Positions 36,221-44,298 of a stretch of 64,000 nucleotides of DNA are shown piece by piece. The stretch is from Scrofimicrobium sp. R131. GTDB lineage: Bacteria; Actinomycetota; Actinomycetes; Actinomycetales; Actinomycetaceae. The notes under the pieces were generated by a model, which did not search any database, was not told the origin of the DNA, and saw only the letters and a list, made by a program, of their open reading frames with translations. The number at the start of each line of letters is the position of its first letter. The first letter of the stretch is position 1. The stretch is taken from the NCBI RefSeq assembly GCF_040256745.1, contig NZ_CP138335.1, positions 1,178,001-1,242,000 on the forward strand. The letters run 5' to 3'. Made by a program: the position numbers and the translations under genes.

Positions 36221-36965
36221 CAACGCAGTTCGGCGAGAAGAAATCGAGCCGGACCAAAGTTGGCCTCGCGGCTTCAGCCACGATCCCGAGTTGTCCATCG
36301 GGGCGGTGACTGAAATCATCGCGGGCGAATTTCCCGCCACCAGCGTCTCGAAGATTCGGTTTTTGGAAGACAAGGGCCTGATCAAGCCCCACCGGTCTCC
36401 GTCTGGCTACCGGAAGTACTCCCGCGCCGACGTAGAGCGAATCCGGTTCATTTTGGCTCAGCAGCGCGATTCCTGGGCTCCGTTGAAAGTAATCGGGGAT
36501 CAGCTGCGGGCGCTGGATGCCGGTCACGACATTGAGCCGGTTCCAACTGCCCGCCTGGTGGCCTCGGAGGGCAAAACCGTCATTCCGCGTTCGCAGGAGA
36601 CCCTGTCGGCTCGGGAGCTTTCCGACCTGACCGGGGTGGCCACCGAGCGGCTGGAAGAATATGCCCAACTCGGACTGATCGTTCCGGACCTGGGCGGATA
36701 CTTCCTGACCCGAACGGTCTCGGTCGTCAACCTGATCGTGATGCTGGAAAACGCCGGGATCCCGGCCCGGGTCCTGCGGTCGGTGCGGCAGGGAGCCGAA
36801 CGATCGGCCGACATAGTTGACCAGGTAATCACTTCGCGCGAAAATCGGACCAAGCCGGGGGAGCGGGAACGGTCCCGCGCCCAGGCCGCCGATCTCTCAC
36901 AACTCTTCGGTCGCCTCCACCAGGAATTGCTGGCGGTGGCGGTGGAAAAGTTGTCTCATACCTGA
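36210..36965 (+). CDS. MerR-type regulator FtsR-like
   Basis: A 251-aa DNA-binding protein with the MerR winged helix at residues about 28-95 (LSIGAVTEIIAGEFPATSVSKIRFLEDKGLIKPHRSPSGYRKY in pieces) and a C-terminal part including a second MerR-like helix set (TGVATERLEEYAQLGLIVPDLGGYF). This is the Rv1828 type; the Corynebacterium orthologue FtsR activates ftsZ. It begins inside the 3' end of garA, with no clear ribosome site, so coupling is likely. Confidence 0.87.
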   Translation: MASSNAVRREEIEPDQSWPRGFSHDPELSIGAVTEIIAGEFPATSVSKIRFLEDKGLIKPHRSPSGYRKYSRADVERIRFILAQQRDSWAPLKVIGDQLRALDAGHDIEPVPTARLVASEGKTVIPRSQETLSARELSDLTGVATERLEEYAQLGLIVPDLGGYFLTRTVSVVNLIVMLENAGIPARVLRSVRQGAERSADIVDQVITSRENRTKPGERERSRAQAADLSQLFGRLHQELLAVAVEKLSHT

Positions 36966-37013
36966 CCGAAGTCTAAACGTTAACTTGAACTTTAGGGCAC
37001 GCCGCGAGAGTCG

Positions 37014-37042
37014 TTGACTCGTTCCCACGACCACCCTAGGTT
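37014..37042 (+). promoter_or_regulatory. Promoter for second MerR gene
   Basis: TTGACT (37014-37019) and TAGGTT (37037-37042) have a 17-bp spacer, a near-consensus housekeeping promoter. The transcript would start near 37049 and carry a leader of about 60 nt. Confidence 0.55.
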
Positions 37043-37060
37043 GGACACATAGGCGCAGAC

Positions 37061-37093
37061 GTCCGCTTCGGCGGACACATGGCCACTGGCCAT
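37061..37093 (+). promoter_or_regulatory. Two leader hairpins before second MerR gene
   Basis: GTCCGC-TTCG-GCGGAC (37061-37076) is a very stable UUCG-capped hairpin and ATGGCC-ACT-GGCCAT (37079-37093) a second one. Both lie between the promoter and the AAGGAG ribosome site, so they could protect or regulate the message. No known riboswitch pattern fits. Confidence 0.4.
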
Positions 37094-37110
37094 CACAGAA
37101 GGAGTGCAGG

Positions 37111-37665
37111 GTGAACGCACAGACCACAGCCGGCGAACCTCGCCAGGGAATGCTCTTTGGGGACCCGTTGGAAAACCTGGGGGCAGCCGCCGGCTACCGC
37201 GGTCCCATTGCGTGCCAGGCCGCTGGCATCACCTACCGCCAACTCGACTACTGGGCCCGGACCGGCCTGGTAGTGCCGTCAATCCGGATGGCCAAGGGTT
37301 CCGGCTCACCTCGACTCTATTCTTTCCGCGACATCCTGGTTCTGCGGGTGGTCAAGAAGCTGCTCGACGCAGGTGTCTCGCTCCAACAGGTTCGCACCGC
37401 CGTCGGACAGCTGGCCGATCGGGGAGTGGACGACCTGGCCTCGATTACCCTGATGAGCGACGGCGCTTCGGTCTACGAATGCGCCTCCACCGACGAAATT
37501 GTCGACCTGCTCGAGGGTGGGCAGGGCGTGTTCGGGATTGCCGTTGGCCGCGTCTGGCGCGAGGTGGAAGGCTCCCTGGCTCAGTTCCCGGTCGAAGACC
37601 AGGGAGAAGTGATCGGGCTCGACCAGCTGGAGCAGCGGCGCCGGCAAAAGCGCAACGCGTCATGA
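37111..37665 (+). CDS. MerR-family regulator (Rv1830-like)
   Basis: A 184-aa MerR protein. The winged helix is seen in AAGITYRQLDYWARTGLVVPSIRMAKGSGSPRLYSFRDIL-type segments (ITYRQLDYWARTGL, RLYSFRDILVLRVVKKLLDAG), with a C-terminal region lacking metal-binding cysteines typical of sensor MerR proteins. It corresponds in position to Rv1830, a second MerR gene near ftsR; a bifunctional nuclease gene normally lying between them is absent. Start GTG at 37111 has GAAGGAG upstream. Confidence 0.86.
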   Translation: MNAQTTAGEPRQGMLFGDPLENLGAAAGYRGPIACQAAGITYRQLDYWARTGLVVPSIRMAKGSGSPRLYSFRDILVLRVVKKLLDAGVSLQQVRTAVGQLADRGVDDLASITLMSDGASVYECASTDEIVDLLEGGQGVFGIAVGRVWREVEGSLAQFPVEDQGEVIGLDQLEQRRRQKRNAS

Positions 37666-37970
37666 CCGACCCGCACGAGCCGCGCGCGGTCGAGGTTCAA
37701 CTCACGGGAGACGATTTCTCCCGGAGCTTTCTGGTGCGGTGTCGAAACGCCGCCGACGAAAATCTTCTGTGCGGCTGGGTGCGAAGCGAGCCGGTCAGCC
37801 ATCCTCGGCTCGGACGGGACGGCGTCCTCATTCATTTGGAGGGACTCGGCTACCAGATCGACAACTACCTGAACTGGTTGCGCGGCGGGGTTGAGGGCGT
37901 CCGGATCGGCCGGATCCAAATTGAGCCGGCTGAGCGCCAACGCTGGTCAGACTTCGAACTTCTCAGTTGA
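37662..37970 (+). CDS. Small protein with acylphosphatase-like pattern
   Basis: A 102-aa protein starting with an ATG that overlaps the MerR stop. Its later part, LCGWVRSEPV then GVLIHLEGLGYQIDNYLNWLRGG with GVRIGRIQIEPAE, follows the acylphosphatase fold pattern (GWVRN, a Gly-rich strand, a helix LxxWLRxGP, and a final strand). The catalytic features are lost: the N-terminal G-V-Q-G-V-xFR loop is replaced by DDFSRSFLVR and the catalytic Asn after GWVR is Ser. I therefore see it as a non-catalytic or binding version. Unsure. Confidence 0.6.
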   Translation: MTDPHEPRAVEVQLTGDDFSRSFLVRCRNAADENLLCGWVRSEPVSHPRLGRDGVLIHLEGLGYQIDNYLNWLRGGVEGVRIGRIQIEPAERQRWSDFELLS

Positions 37971-38019
37971 GCACCCGGTTGGGGGAGCCGCCCAAGTCCT
38001 GTCTCCACAGCAATCTGAC

Positions 38020-38033
38020 ATAATATACATTAT
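38020..38033. promoter_or_regulatory. AT-rich inverted repeat upstream of rbpA
   Basis: ATAATATACATTAT carries ATAAT/ATTAT arms in otherwise GC-rich DNA, about 110 bp before rbpA. It may be part of the promoter (CTGACA and GTAACG flank it at 17 bp) or a binding site. A hairpin GCTTCC-GCG-GGAAGC (38105-38119) lies further down in the leader. The rest of 37971-38145 shows no gene. Confidence 0.35.
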
Positions 38034-38145
38034 CGGCGTAACGCTGAGAGCGGAGCGGGTGGCCCCAGCGCCTCTCAATGGTAAAATGTTGATCGCTTAT
38101 GCCCGCTTCCGCGGGAAGCACCTAGTCTGCAGAAATGAGGATGCC

Positions 38146-38511
38146 TTGGCAGATCGAGCCCTACGAGGGATGCAAATCGGTTCAAAGTCGCTGGAGTCCG
38201 AAGATGGCGTCATCTTCGCCGGCCGGGTCGAAGCCAACTACGTTTGCCCCCGTGGGCACTCTTTCACCGTGACGTTGGCTGCGGATGCAGAAAAGCCGCC
38301 GACCTGGGAATGCCGCTGCGGCCAGATCGCCGAGCTGGTCGGTGAGACCGAGGCCGAAGAAGAAACGAAGCCGGCCAAGCCGGTTCGCACCCACTGGGAC
38401 ATGCTCCTGGAGCGCCGCTCCCTGGAAGAACTGGATCAGCTTCTGCAGGAGCAACTGGAAGCCTACCGCTCCGGCGAGCTCCAGCTCGACACCAGCTACC
38501 GTCGAGGCTGA
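38146..38511 (+). CDS. rbpA: RNA polymerase-binding protein RbpA
   Basis: A 121-aa actinobacterial transcription factor that stabilises the housekeeping sigma factor on RNA polymerase. The N-terminus ADRALRGMQIG, the zinc-binding core YVCPRGHSFTV...WECRCG, and the C-terminal sigma-interacting helix THWDMLLERRSLEELDQLL are all present. The initiator is TTG at 38146 with GAGG five bases before it; upstream in-frame ATG codons lack homology. Its 3' end overlaps the converging ppm gene by 16 bp, a tight arrangement for a probably well-expressed gene. Confidence 0.94.
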   Translation: MADRALRGMQIGSKSLESEDGVIFAGRVEANYVCPRGHSFTVTLAADAEKPPTWECRCGQIAELVGETEAEEETKPAKPVRTHWDMLLERRSLEELDQLLQEQLEAYRSGELQLDTSYRRG

Positions 38512-39197
38512 ACCGCCCACCTGGTGACCTGAACTAACTGTTCGATTGCGATGCCGGCACTCATTTTTGAGCTGCCGGCTCGTCTTTCTCTAAAGGTGGT
38601 TGGCACTTCGGCCAGTCGGTAGCCCCGCCGGACGAGCCGGTAGGTCATCTCCACCTGAAACCCGTAGCCGGCCATTTGCAACTCCCCCAGCACTTCGGCT
38701 AGAACACTAGTGCGATAAAGGCGGAAGCCGGCGGTCGCATCTTTGATCGGCATCCGCAGCGCCAGGCGGATATACCGATTTCCGAGGCGGGACAGCAGGT
38801 GGCGACTGAGCGGCCACCCTCTCACCCGGCCGCCGCGCACCCAGCGCGACCCAATTACCCCGGCCGGCTGATCCGGCAGGTGCAGCCGCGCCCAGAGCCG
38901 ACCAATCTCAGCTGGATCGTGAGATCCGTCCGCATCTAGTTGCCCAACTACCCGGTAGCCGTGCTCCAAGGCGTAGTTGAACCCGGCCAGATAGGCTCCA
39001 GCCAATCCGCCTTTGCTCTCCCGGTGCAGGACCCGGCACCAGGGATGAGTGTCGGCAAACTGCTGGGCCCACTCCCCCGTTCCATCCGGTGAATTGTCGT
39101 CGACGACCAGCACCTCCACCTCGCTCAACTGAGCAAGGACTAGGGGCAGGGACTCGATCTCGTTGTAGGTCGGGATGACGATCAGCGGCTTATCCAC
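38496..39197 (-). CDS. ppm1: Polyprenol monophosphomannose synthase
   Basis: A 233-aa family-2 glycosyltransferase moving mannose from GDP-mannose to polyprenyl phosphate, giving the donor for lipoglycan and protein mannosylation. It has VIPTYNEIESLP, VDDNSPDGTGEWA, and QLDADGSHDP with the metal-binding Asp residues; there are no C-terminal membrane helices. The GTG at 39197, overlapping the lnt stop by 8 bp, removes a non-homologous extension. In mycobacteria the synthase and Lnt domains are fused as Ppm1; here they are separate adjacent genes. Confidence 0.88.
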   Translation of the reverse strand: MDKPLIVIPTYNEIESLPLVLAQLSEVEVLVVDDNSPDGTGEWAQQFADTHPWCRVLHRESKGGLAGAYLAGFNYALEHGYRVVGQLDADGSHDPAEIGRLWARLHLPDQPAGVIGSRWVRGGRVRGWPLSRHLLSRLGNRYIRLALRMPIKDATAGFRLYRTSVLAEVLGELQMAGYGFQVEMTYRLVRRGYRLAEVPTTFRERRAGSSKMSAGIAIEQLVQVTRWAVQPRR

Positions 39198-40671
39198 GGC
39201 GGCGCCACCCCCACGCGAGCCCACCAATTCCCAACAAGACAGCCAGTCCCATCGCGCCACCTGTCAGGGCGGTCTCCCAGCGCGCCGCCGGGGTCAGACT
39301 GGTTCGAAGCGGAATTTCGGCGCTCAGGTGAGCGGCGGTTTGCCGGTCAGTCTCGGCCACCACCTGGCCGTCCGGACTGATCACAGCCGAAACCCCATTG
39401 GTGGACACCTGCAGCGTGGCGCGGGAGAACTCCGCCGCCCGGAACCGGGCCATTTGCAGCTGCTGGGTCGACTCGGCCGAGGCCCGGAACTGCGAGTTGT
39501 TGGTCGGAATCACGATTGCCTCCCCGCCCAGCCGGACTCCCTCGGCGATAATCGGCTCGTCCCCGGCCTCGAAGCAAATACCGACCGCCAGGGGCACCAC
39601 CCGCCCATCGGCCAGGGTGACCGGCAGCAGGCCGGGGTTATCAACCGAGGCCATGTCCACTCGGATTGCCGCCGCTTCGGTGGCCAGGAACTCCGACAGA
39701 CTGCGCCACGGAACGTATTCGCCCCAGGGAACCGGGTGCTGTTTCCCGTACCGGTCCGGGCCCTGACCGGTCCCCGGATACCAAACCGAGTACCAGTTGT
39801 ACCGCTCATCGTGGGCATACTCCTGATACCCGGCCACCAGCGGAACCTGCCCGCGTTCCAGCACCTGCTCCACCAGGCCGGCCGTCAACTCGGTCGTATT
39901 CGGGTCCCGGTCGACCGAGTCTTCCCCCCAGATGACCAGGTCCGGGTCGGCGCCTGCGTCCAGTGCCCGCAGCGTTTCATCCACGTGGTTTTGCGTCACC
40001 TGGCCGGCCACGGCGTAGGTTTCCTCCATCGGGATGGCGACGTTTCCCTGCACCGCCAGCACATTCACCGTGCCATTTTGCGGAGCGGTCTCAAGCGGAA
40101 CCAGCGCCGGGGCGCCGAAGAGGGCTAGCGCCGGAACGGCCAACCACCACTGCCCGGTGACGGCGCGGCGCGCCCAGACCGCGACCACCACCGCCGCGGC
40201 GCTCACCAGCACCTCCCCACCCCAGGGAGCCAGGTGAACCAGCGGCGAATCGACCAGCCCGTAGGGCAGCTTTGCCCACGGAAACCCCCCGAGGGGAACC
40301 CGGGCCCGAATCTGTTCGAATCCCACCCACAAAATGGCCGCCGCCAACGCCTCGCCCCACCAGGTCTGAGCCGCGGGCCACCGGCTCACGGCGGCAAAGC
40401 TAAGCCCCCAGAGCGCCAGAAAGAAGGCTTGGGCCAGCGCCAGCAGAATCCACGCCAGGTAGGTCTGGTTGGTGGCAATGTTCATCCAGGAAATGTGCGG
40501 CAGAAAGAAGACCATTGCCCAGAGCGCGCCGTAGGCGGCGCCCCATCCCGCGCTCGCTCGCCGAACCACCCCGGTCAGCAGCGCCAGCGAGACGAACATC
40601 AGCGGCCACCAGCCCTGATCGGGAAAGGCCCCCCACATGGCCAATCCCGACAGGACCACCAGGAGGATCAT
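39190..40671 (-). CDS. lnt: Apolipoprotein N-acyltransferase
   Basis: A 493-aa membrane enzyme adding the third acyl chain to lipoproteins. The first 200 residues are hydrophobic helices and the rest is a nitrilase-like domain with the catalytic triad: Glu in IWGEDSVDRDP, Lys in YGKQHPVPWGEYVP, Cys in VGICFEAGDEP. One more membrane helix ends the protein. The ATG at 40671 overlaps the helY stop by ATGA; a GTG four codons upstream is an alternative. Presence fits the lipoprotein encoded at 46413-47375. Confidence 0.9.
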   Translation of the reverse strand: MILLVVLSGLAMWGAFPDQGWWPLMFVSLALLTGVVRRASAGWGAAYGALWAMVFFLPHISWMNIATNQTYLAWILLALAQAFFLALWGLSFAAVSRWPAAQTWWGEALAAAILWVGFEQIRARVPLGGFPWAKLPYGLVDSPLVHLAPWGGEVLVSAAAVVVAVWARRAVTGQWWLAVPALALFGAPALVPLETAPQNGTVNVLAVQGNVAIPMEETYAVAGQVTQNHVDETLRALDAGADPDLVIWGEDSVDRDPNTTELTAGLVEQVLERGQVPLVAGYQEYAHDERYNWYSVWYPGTGQGPDRYGKQHPVPWGEYVPWRSLSEFLATEAAAIRVDMASVDNPGLLPVTLADGRVVPLAVGICFEAGDEPIIAEGVRLGGEAIVIPTNNSQFRASAESTQQLQMARFRAAEFSRATLQVSTNGVSAVISPDGQVVAETDRQTAAHLSAEIPLRTSLTPAARWETALTGGAMGLAVLLGIGGLAWGWRRRG

Positions 40672-43322
40672 CCTTGCGTCCACTGCACCACCCCGCGCCG
40701 CAGGACTTTGACCGCCGCTTCGGCCCGCTCATCCAAGTGGCGGAGCTGCTCCAGCAGATCAATAGTTTGCCGCATCCACCGAACAAAGTCCCCGGCCGGC
40801 AGGTCGGCCTCCAGCATCACGGTGGAGAGGCTGGCGCCCCGGGCCCACTCGTAGGTGACCGCCACCAGGCCCGGACTTGGTTCTTTAGTTCGCTCCAGCC
40901 GCGCCCGCTGTTCCTCCCGGTGGATGCGGGCAAATACCCGTCCCATCCGCCCGAAGGCCTGCTGCAGCGCCCGGGTCGGCAGGTAGCCCGCCTCCCCCGC
41001 CTCCCCCCGCGGTTCGTAGACGAGGGCCGAGCAGAGCGCTGCCAGCTCCTCGGTGGAGAGCCCGTCGAAGATCCCCTCCTGCAGGCATTCGGTCACCAGT
41101 AGGTCGCGTTCACCAAACACCTGGCGCAGCTGTTCCCCGCGCTCGGTGACGCACCCATCCCGAACGTAGCCAAGCTCCGTCAAAACTGAGAGGACCCGAT
41201 CAAACTCCAGGGCGATCGAGGAGGTGCGCGCGTTGATTTGGCGCGCTATCTTGTCGCGTTCGCGTCGGATCCGGGCCCATTCGTGGCCGAGGTGAGCGTG
41301 CTGCTCCCGATCTGGGCACGAGTGAACCGGATGCTGACGAATCCGCGCCTCCAGCTCGCGTTCCTCCTGCTGGAGGCGGCGCACCTCCGCGGGAGTCTCC
41401 CGTGACTGGCGCCGAGGCGGGGCAACGGAGAAGTCGCGCAGCTGACCGGCCACCTGGGCTCGGTCCCGGCTTCGGCGCACCCCGGAGCGGGGCAGCCTGA
41501 TTTGGCCAACCCGAGTGGGAGGCTCGGTCAAATCCGAGGCCGACAGCAGGAACATTTTGCCGTTGGTTCCGATTGCCCGGACAGCCGGAGGACCCCAGTC
41601 GCCCCCGGCCGGACCCACCACCACGGCCACCTGCGGCTGGCGTCGAAGGCGATAGGAGACCACTTCCCCGGAGCGCAGTCGGCTCAGCTGGTGGGCGACC
41701 AGAGTTCGGTTCCCCTCCCGGTTGGCCCGCTGCAGGCGCTTCTGGAGCTGTGAGAGGTCCTCCCGGAGCCCAAAGTATTCGCCGGCGTCGCCTTGCGAGC
41801 AGTGCAGTTCTGCGCTCACTTCGGCCAGGCGGCTCTGGGTGCGGCGCAGCTTGGACGCCAGTCCCACCACCGCGTCGTCGGCTTGGAACTGTGCGAAGCT
41901 GCTTTCCAGCACCTCCCGCACCTCTCCCACCGAGGCGTGGGCCAGCAGGTTCACCACCATGTTGTAGCCGGCATAGAAGGCCGACTTGAGCGGATAGGCC
42001 TGGCGCGAAGCCAATTGGGCTAACTCCTCTGGTTGAACCACCCCGCGCTGGAGCACAACCGCGTGCCCCTCCACGTCGATCCCGCGCCGACCGGCCCGCC
42101 CGGTCAGCTGGGTGTACTCCCCCGGCGTCAACCGAACATGCTCGGAGCCATTCCACTTCTCCAACGCTTCCAACACCACCGTCCGCGCCGGCATGTTGAT
42201 TCCGAGCGCCAGGGTCTCGGTGGCAAACACCACTTTGATCAGCCCCCGGGCGAACAGGCGCTCCACCGCTTCTTTGAGCAGCGGAAGCATCCCGGCGTGG
42301 TGGGCGGCAATTCCGCTTTCCAGCGCCACCTGCCAGCGGGACAGCCCGAGCACCCCGTGGTCGGCAATCGGGACGGCGAGCAGGACCTGTTCCACCTCCT
42401 CCCGGATCAGGCGTTGCTCCGAGGTGGTCGTCAGGGAGACGCCCGCCGCCAGCAGCTGATCCACCGCCTCGTCGCATCCGGCCCGAGAAAAAATAAACAC
42501 GATCGCGGGCAGGAGGGACTTTCGTTCGAGCAGTTCGACGATCCGGGGCCGGTTGATCCGAGCCGGGATCGGACGTCGGCCGGGACGCCTGCCCTCTGCA
42601 ACCACGTCCGCCAAGATTGGGTTCAGCGTGTGCCCGGTGGTAAACAGATCGTAGATCCGATGCTTGACCATCATGTGCTGGTAGAGCGGTACCGGCCGAT
42701 CAGAGGAGACCACCACCTCGCAGCTGGAGCGAATCTCCCGGATCCAGCGCCCAAACTCTTCGATGTTAGAGACGGTGGCCGACAGGGCCACGATCAGGAT
42801 CTCCTCGGGCAGCTGAATCAGGACTTCCTCCCAGACCGGACCGCGAACCCGATCGGCCAGATAGTGAATCTCGTCCAGGATGACCACCCCCAGCTCGGAC
42901 AGATCCGCACCGGCGTAGATCATGTTCCGCAGCACCTCGGTGGTCATCACCACCACCTCGGCCCCCGGGTTAATCGAGGTATCTCCGGTCAGCAGTCCCA
43001 CCCGGTCGGCCCCGAACCGGGCGGAAAACTCCCGAAACTTCTGGTTTGAGAGAGCCTTGATCGGCGTGGTGTAGAAAGCCCGGGTCCCCTCCCGAAGCGC
43101 CAGGTAGACGGCGCCTTCCCCAACGATAGTCTTTCCCGCCCCCGTCGGGGCTGAGACTAGTACCGACCGGCCCAGCGCCAGGTGGGTCAGGGCCGTCCGT
43201 TGAAAGGGATCGGCTGAAAATGGCAGTTCGGCGAGGTAGTCGTCGACCCCGGCCGCGTCCACACGCATTTGCTGGTGAAACAGCCTCATTCTCTCAGCTG
43301 CTGAGGGTTCGTCCGCGGCCAC
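40668..43322 (-). CDS. helY: Ski2-like DEAD/DEAH-box helicase HelY
   Basis: An 884-aa ATP-dependent RNA helicase similar to Ski2/Mtr4 family enzymes. Walker A is SAPTGAGKT near residue 57, then TTPIKALSNQKF, Walker B/DEVH box as ILDEIHYL, the SAT motif in VALSATVSN, and QLTGRAGRRGID as motif VI. The C-terminal DSHCT domain occupies the last 180 residues. In many actinobacteria helY follows pafBC and tatAC; here it follows pafC directly, 31 bp away. AAGGAG precedes the GTG start. Confidence 0.93.
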   Translation of the reverse strand: MAADEPSAAERMRLFHQQMRVDAAGVDDYLAELPFSADPFQRTALTHLALGRSVLVSAPTGAGKTIVGEGAVYLALREGTRAFYTTPIKALSNQKFREFSARFGADRVGLLTGDTSINPGAEVVVMTTEVLRNMIYAGADLSELGVVILDEIHYLADRVRGPVWEEVLIQLPEEILIVALSATVSNIEEFGRWIREIRSSCEVVVSSDRPVPLYQHMMVKHRIYDLFTTGHTLNPILADVVAEGRRPGRRPIPARINRPRIVELLERKSLLPAIVFIFSRAGCDEAVDQLLAAGVSLTTTSEQRLIREEVEQVLLAVPIADHGVLGLSRWQVALESGIAAHHAGMLPLLKEAVERLFARGLIKVVFATETLALGINMPARTVVLEALEKWNGSEHVRLTPGEYTQLTGRAGRRGIDVEGHAVVLQRGVVQPEELAQLASRQAYPLKSAFYAGYNMVVNLLAHASVGEVREVLESSFAQFQADDAVVGLASKLRRTQSRLAEVSAELHCSQGDAGEYFGLREDLSQLQKRLQRANREGNRTLVAHQLSRLRSGEVVSYRLRRQPQVAVVVGPAGGDWGPPAVRAIGTNGKMFLLSASDLTEPPTRVGQIRLPRSGVRRSRDRAQVAGQLRDFSVAPPRRQSRETPAEVRRLQQEERELEARIRQHPVHSCPDREQHAHLGHEWARIRRERDKIARQINARTSSIALEFDRVLSVLTELGYVRDGCVTERGEQLRQVFGERDLLVTECLQEGIFDGLSTEELAALCSALVYEPRGEAGEAGYLPTRALQQAFGRMGRVFARIHREEQRARLERTKEPSPGLVAVTYEWARGASLSTVMLEADLPAGDFVRWMRQTIDLLEQLRHLDERAEAAVKVLRRGVVQWTQG

Positions 43323-43353
43323 TTGTTCTCCTTGCCTTTAGTGCCCCTCCAGC

Positions 43354-44298
43354 TTAGTGCCTGTCCCAGACGGCCAGCGCGCGCTGGGCTCGCTCCCGGG
43401 CCCGGTCCGCCCAGTGTTGGGGCCGCACCGCCACCAGGTAGGGCGCCAAAGAAATCAGCTGCGCGGTCAGCCAGTCGTCGTCAAACACCCGGAAGGTGCC
43501 CACGATCAGCTCTCCCTCCGAGCGGACATCCCGGAGGGGCAACTGCCCCACCAGCCACTTGGCCTCCGGCTGCAGCATCACCGTGCACTTACTCCCTTTG
43601 CTGGCCCGCCCACCCAGCCGGTTCTCGGCCGGGTGCCCGGTCAGTTCGGCAGCCAGGATCCGGTCGAGGCGGAAGTGTCGCTCAGCTTCGACCAGGTGGC
43701 ACCACGCGCGCAGTACCCAGCCGTCAGTTTCCTGGGTCAGCGAGATTGGATCGACGGTCCGGTCCGAGCGGTGCGAGCGCGCCGACAGGTAGGTCAGGCG
43801 CATCTGCTCTCGGCGCTCAATCGCCGCGCGGACGGTGTCCTCCACCTCGCTGGCCGGCTCCGGGTCAATCACGGCCAGCAGCTGGGTCAGGTCGCCGAGC
43901 GAGCGGTCAGCCAGCGCTGGAGCCAGGCTCAAAACCTTGGCCAACAGGGTCGGAATCCCCTCCGCCACTTCGGGCGGCAACTGCGGGCTGAGCGCGGCCA
44001 ACCCCGTGATCAATCCGGCCGCCTCCTGCTCGCTCAGGGGAGGAACTCCGGTCACGTTCAGGTCAAACCATAGCTTCACCTCGCCCCGGCTGCGGAGGCG
44101 GTCCCATTCAAAACCGAACATCTCGTCTGGCATTTGGCTGCCAAAGCCCGCCCGGTCCAACACCTCCAGGTCCGCCAGGATATCCTCTTCGCTCCGGTTG
44201 AACCGCCGGGCCAACTCGGCAACCCTGATGCCCGGCTCCTGGGCCACGGTCACCACCAGGGCCAGGTGGCGCGCCAGCGTTACGGTTTTGTCTTCCAC
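43354..44298 (-). CDS. pafC: WYL-domain DNA-damage regulator PafC
   Basis: A 314-aa protein with an N-terminal winged helix (residues about 5-60, including VAELARRFNRSEEDILADLEVL) and a WYL domain in the second half (VRAAIERREQMRLTYLSARSH... VDPISLTQETDGWVLRAWCH) with a WCX extension. PafB and PafC together activate the LexA-independent DNA damage response in mycobacteria. The GTG start overlaps pafB by 19 bp. WYL domains bind single-stranded nucleic acids. Confidence 0.88.
   Translation of the reverse strand: MEDKTVTLARHLALVVTVAQEPGIRVAELARRFNRSEEDILADLEVLDRAGFGSQMPDEMFGFEWDRLRSRGEVKLWFDLNVTGVPPLSEQEAAGLITGLAALSPQLPPEVAEGIPTLLAKVLSLAPALADRSLGDLTQLLAVIDPEPASEVEDTVRAAIERREQMRLTYLSARSHRSDRTVDPISLTQETDGWVLRAWCHLVEAERHFRLDRILAAELTGHPAENRLGGRASKGSKCTVMLQPEAKWLVGQLPLRDVRSEGELIVGTFRVFDDDWLTAQLISLAPYLVAVRPQHWADRARERAQRALAVWDRH

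Noticed and set aside
43793-43962. Possible CRISPR-like or repetitive arrays anywhere in the window
   Set aside because: No regularly spaced repeats were found; the only tandem repeat is the 24-bp pair near 3.9 kb.
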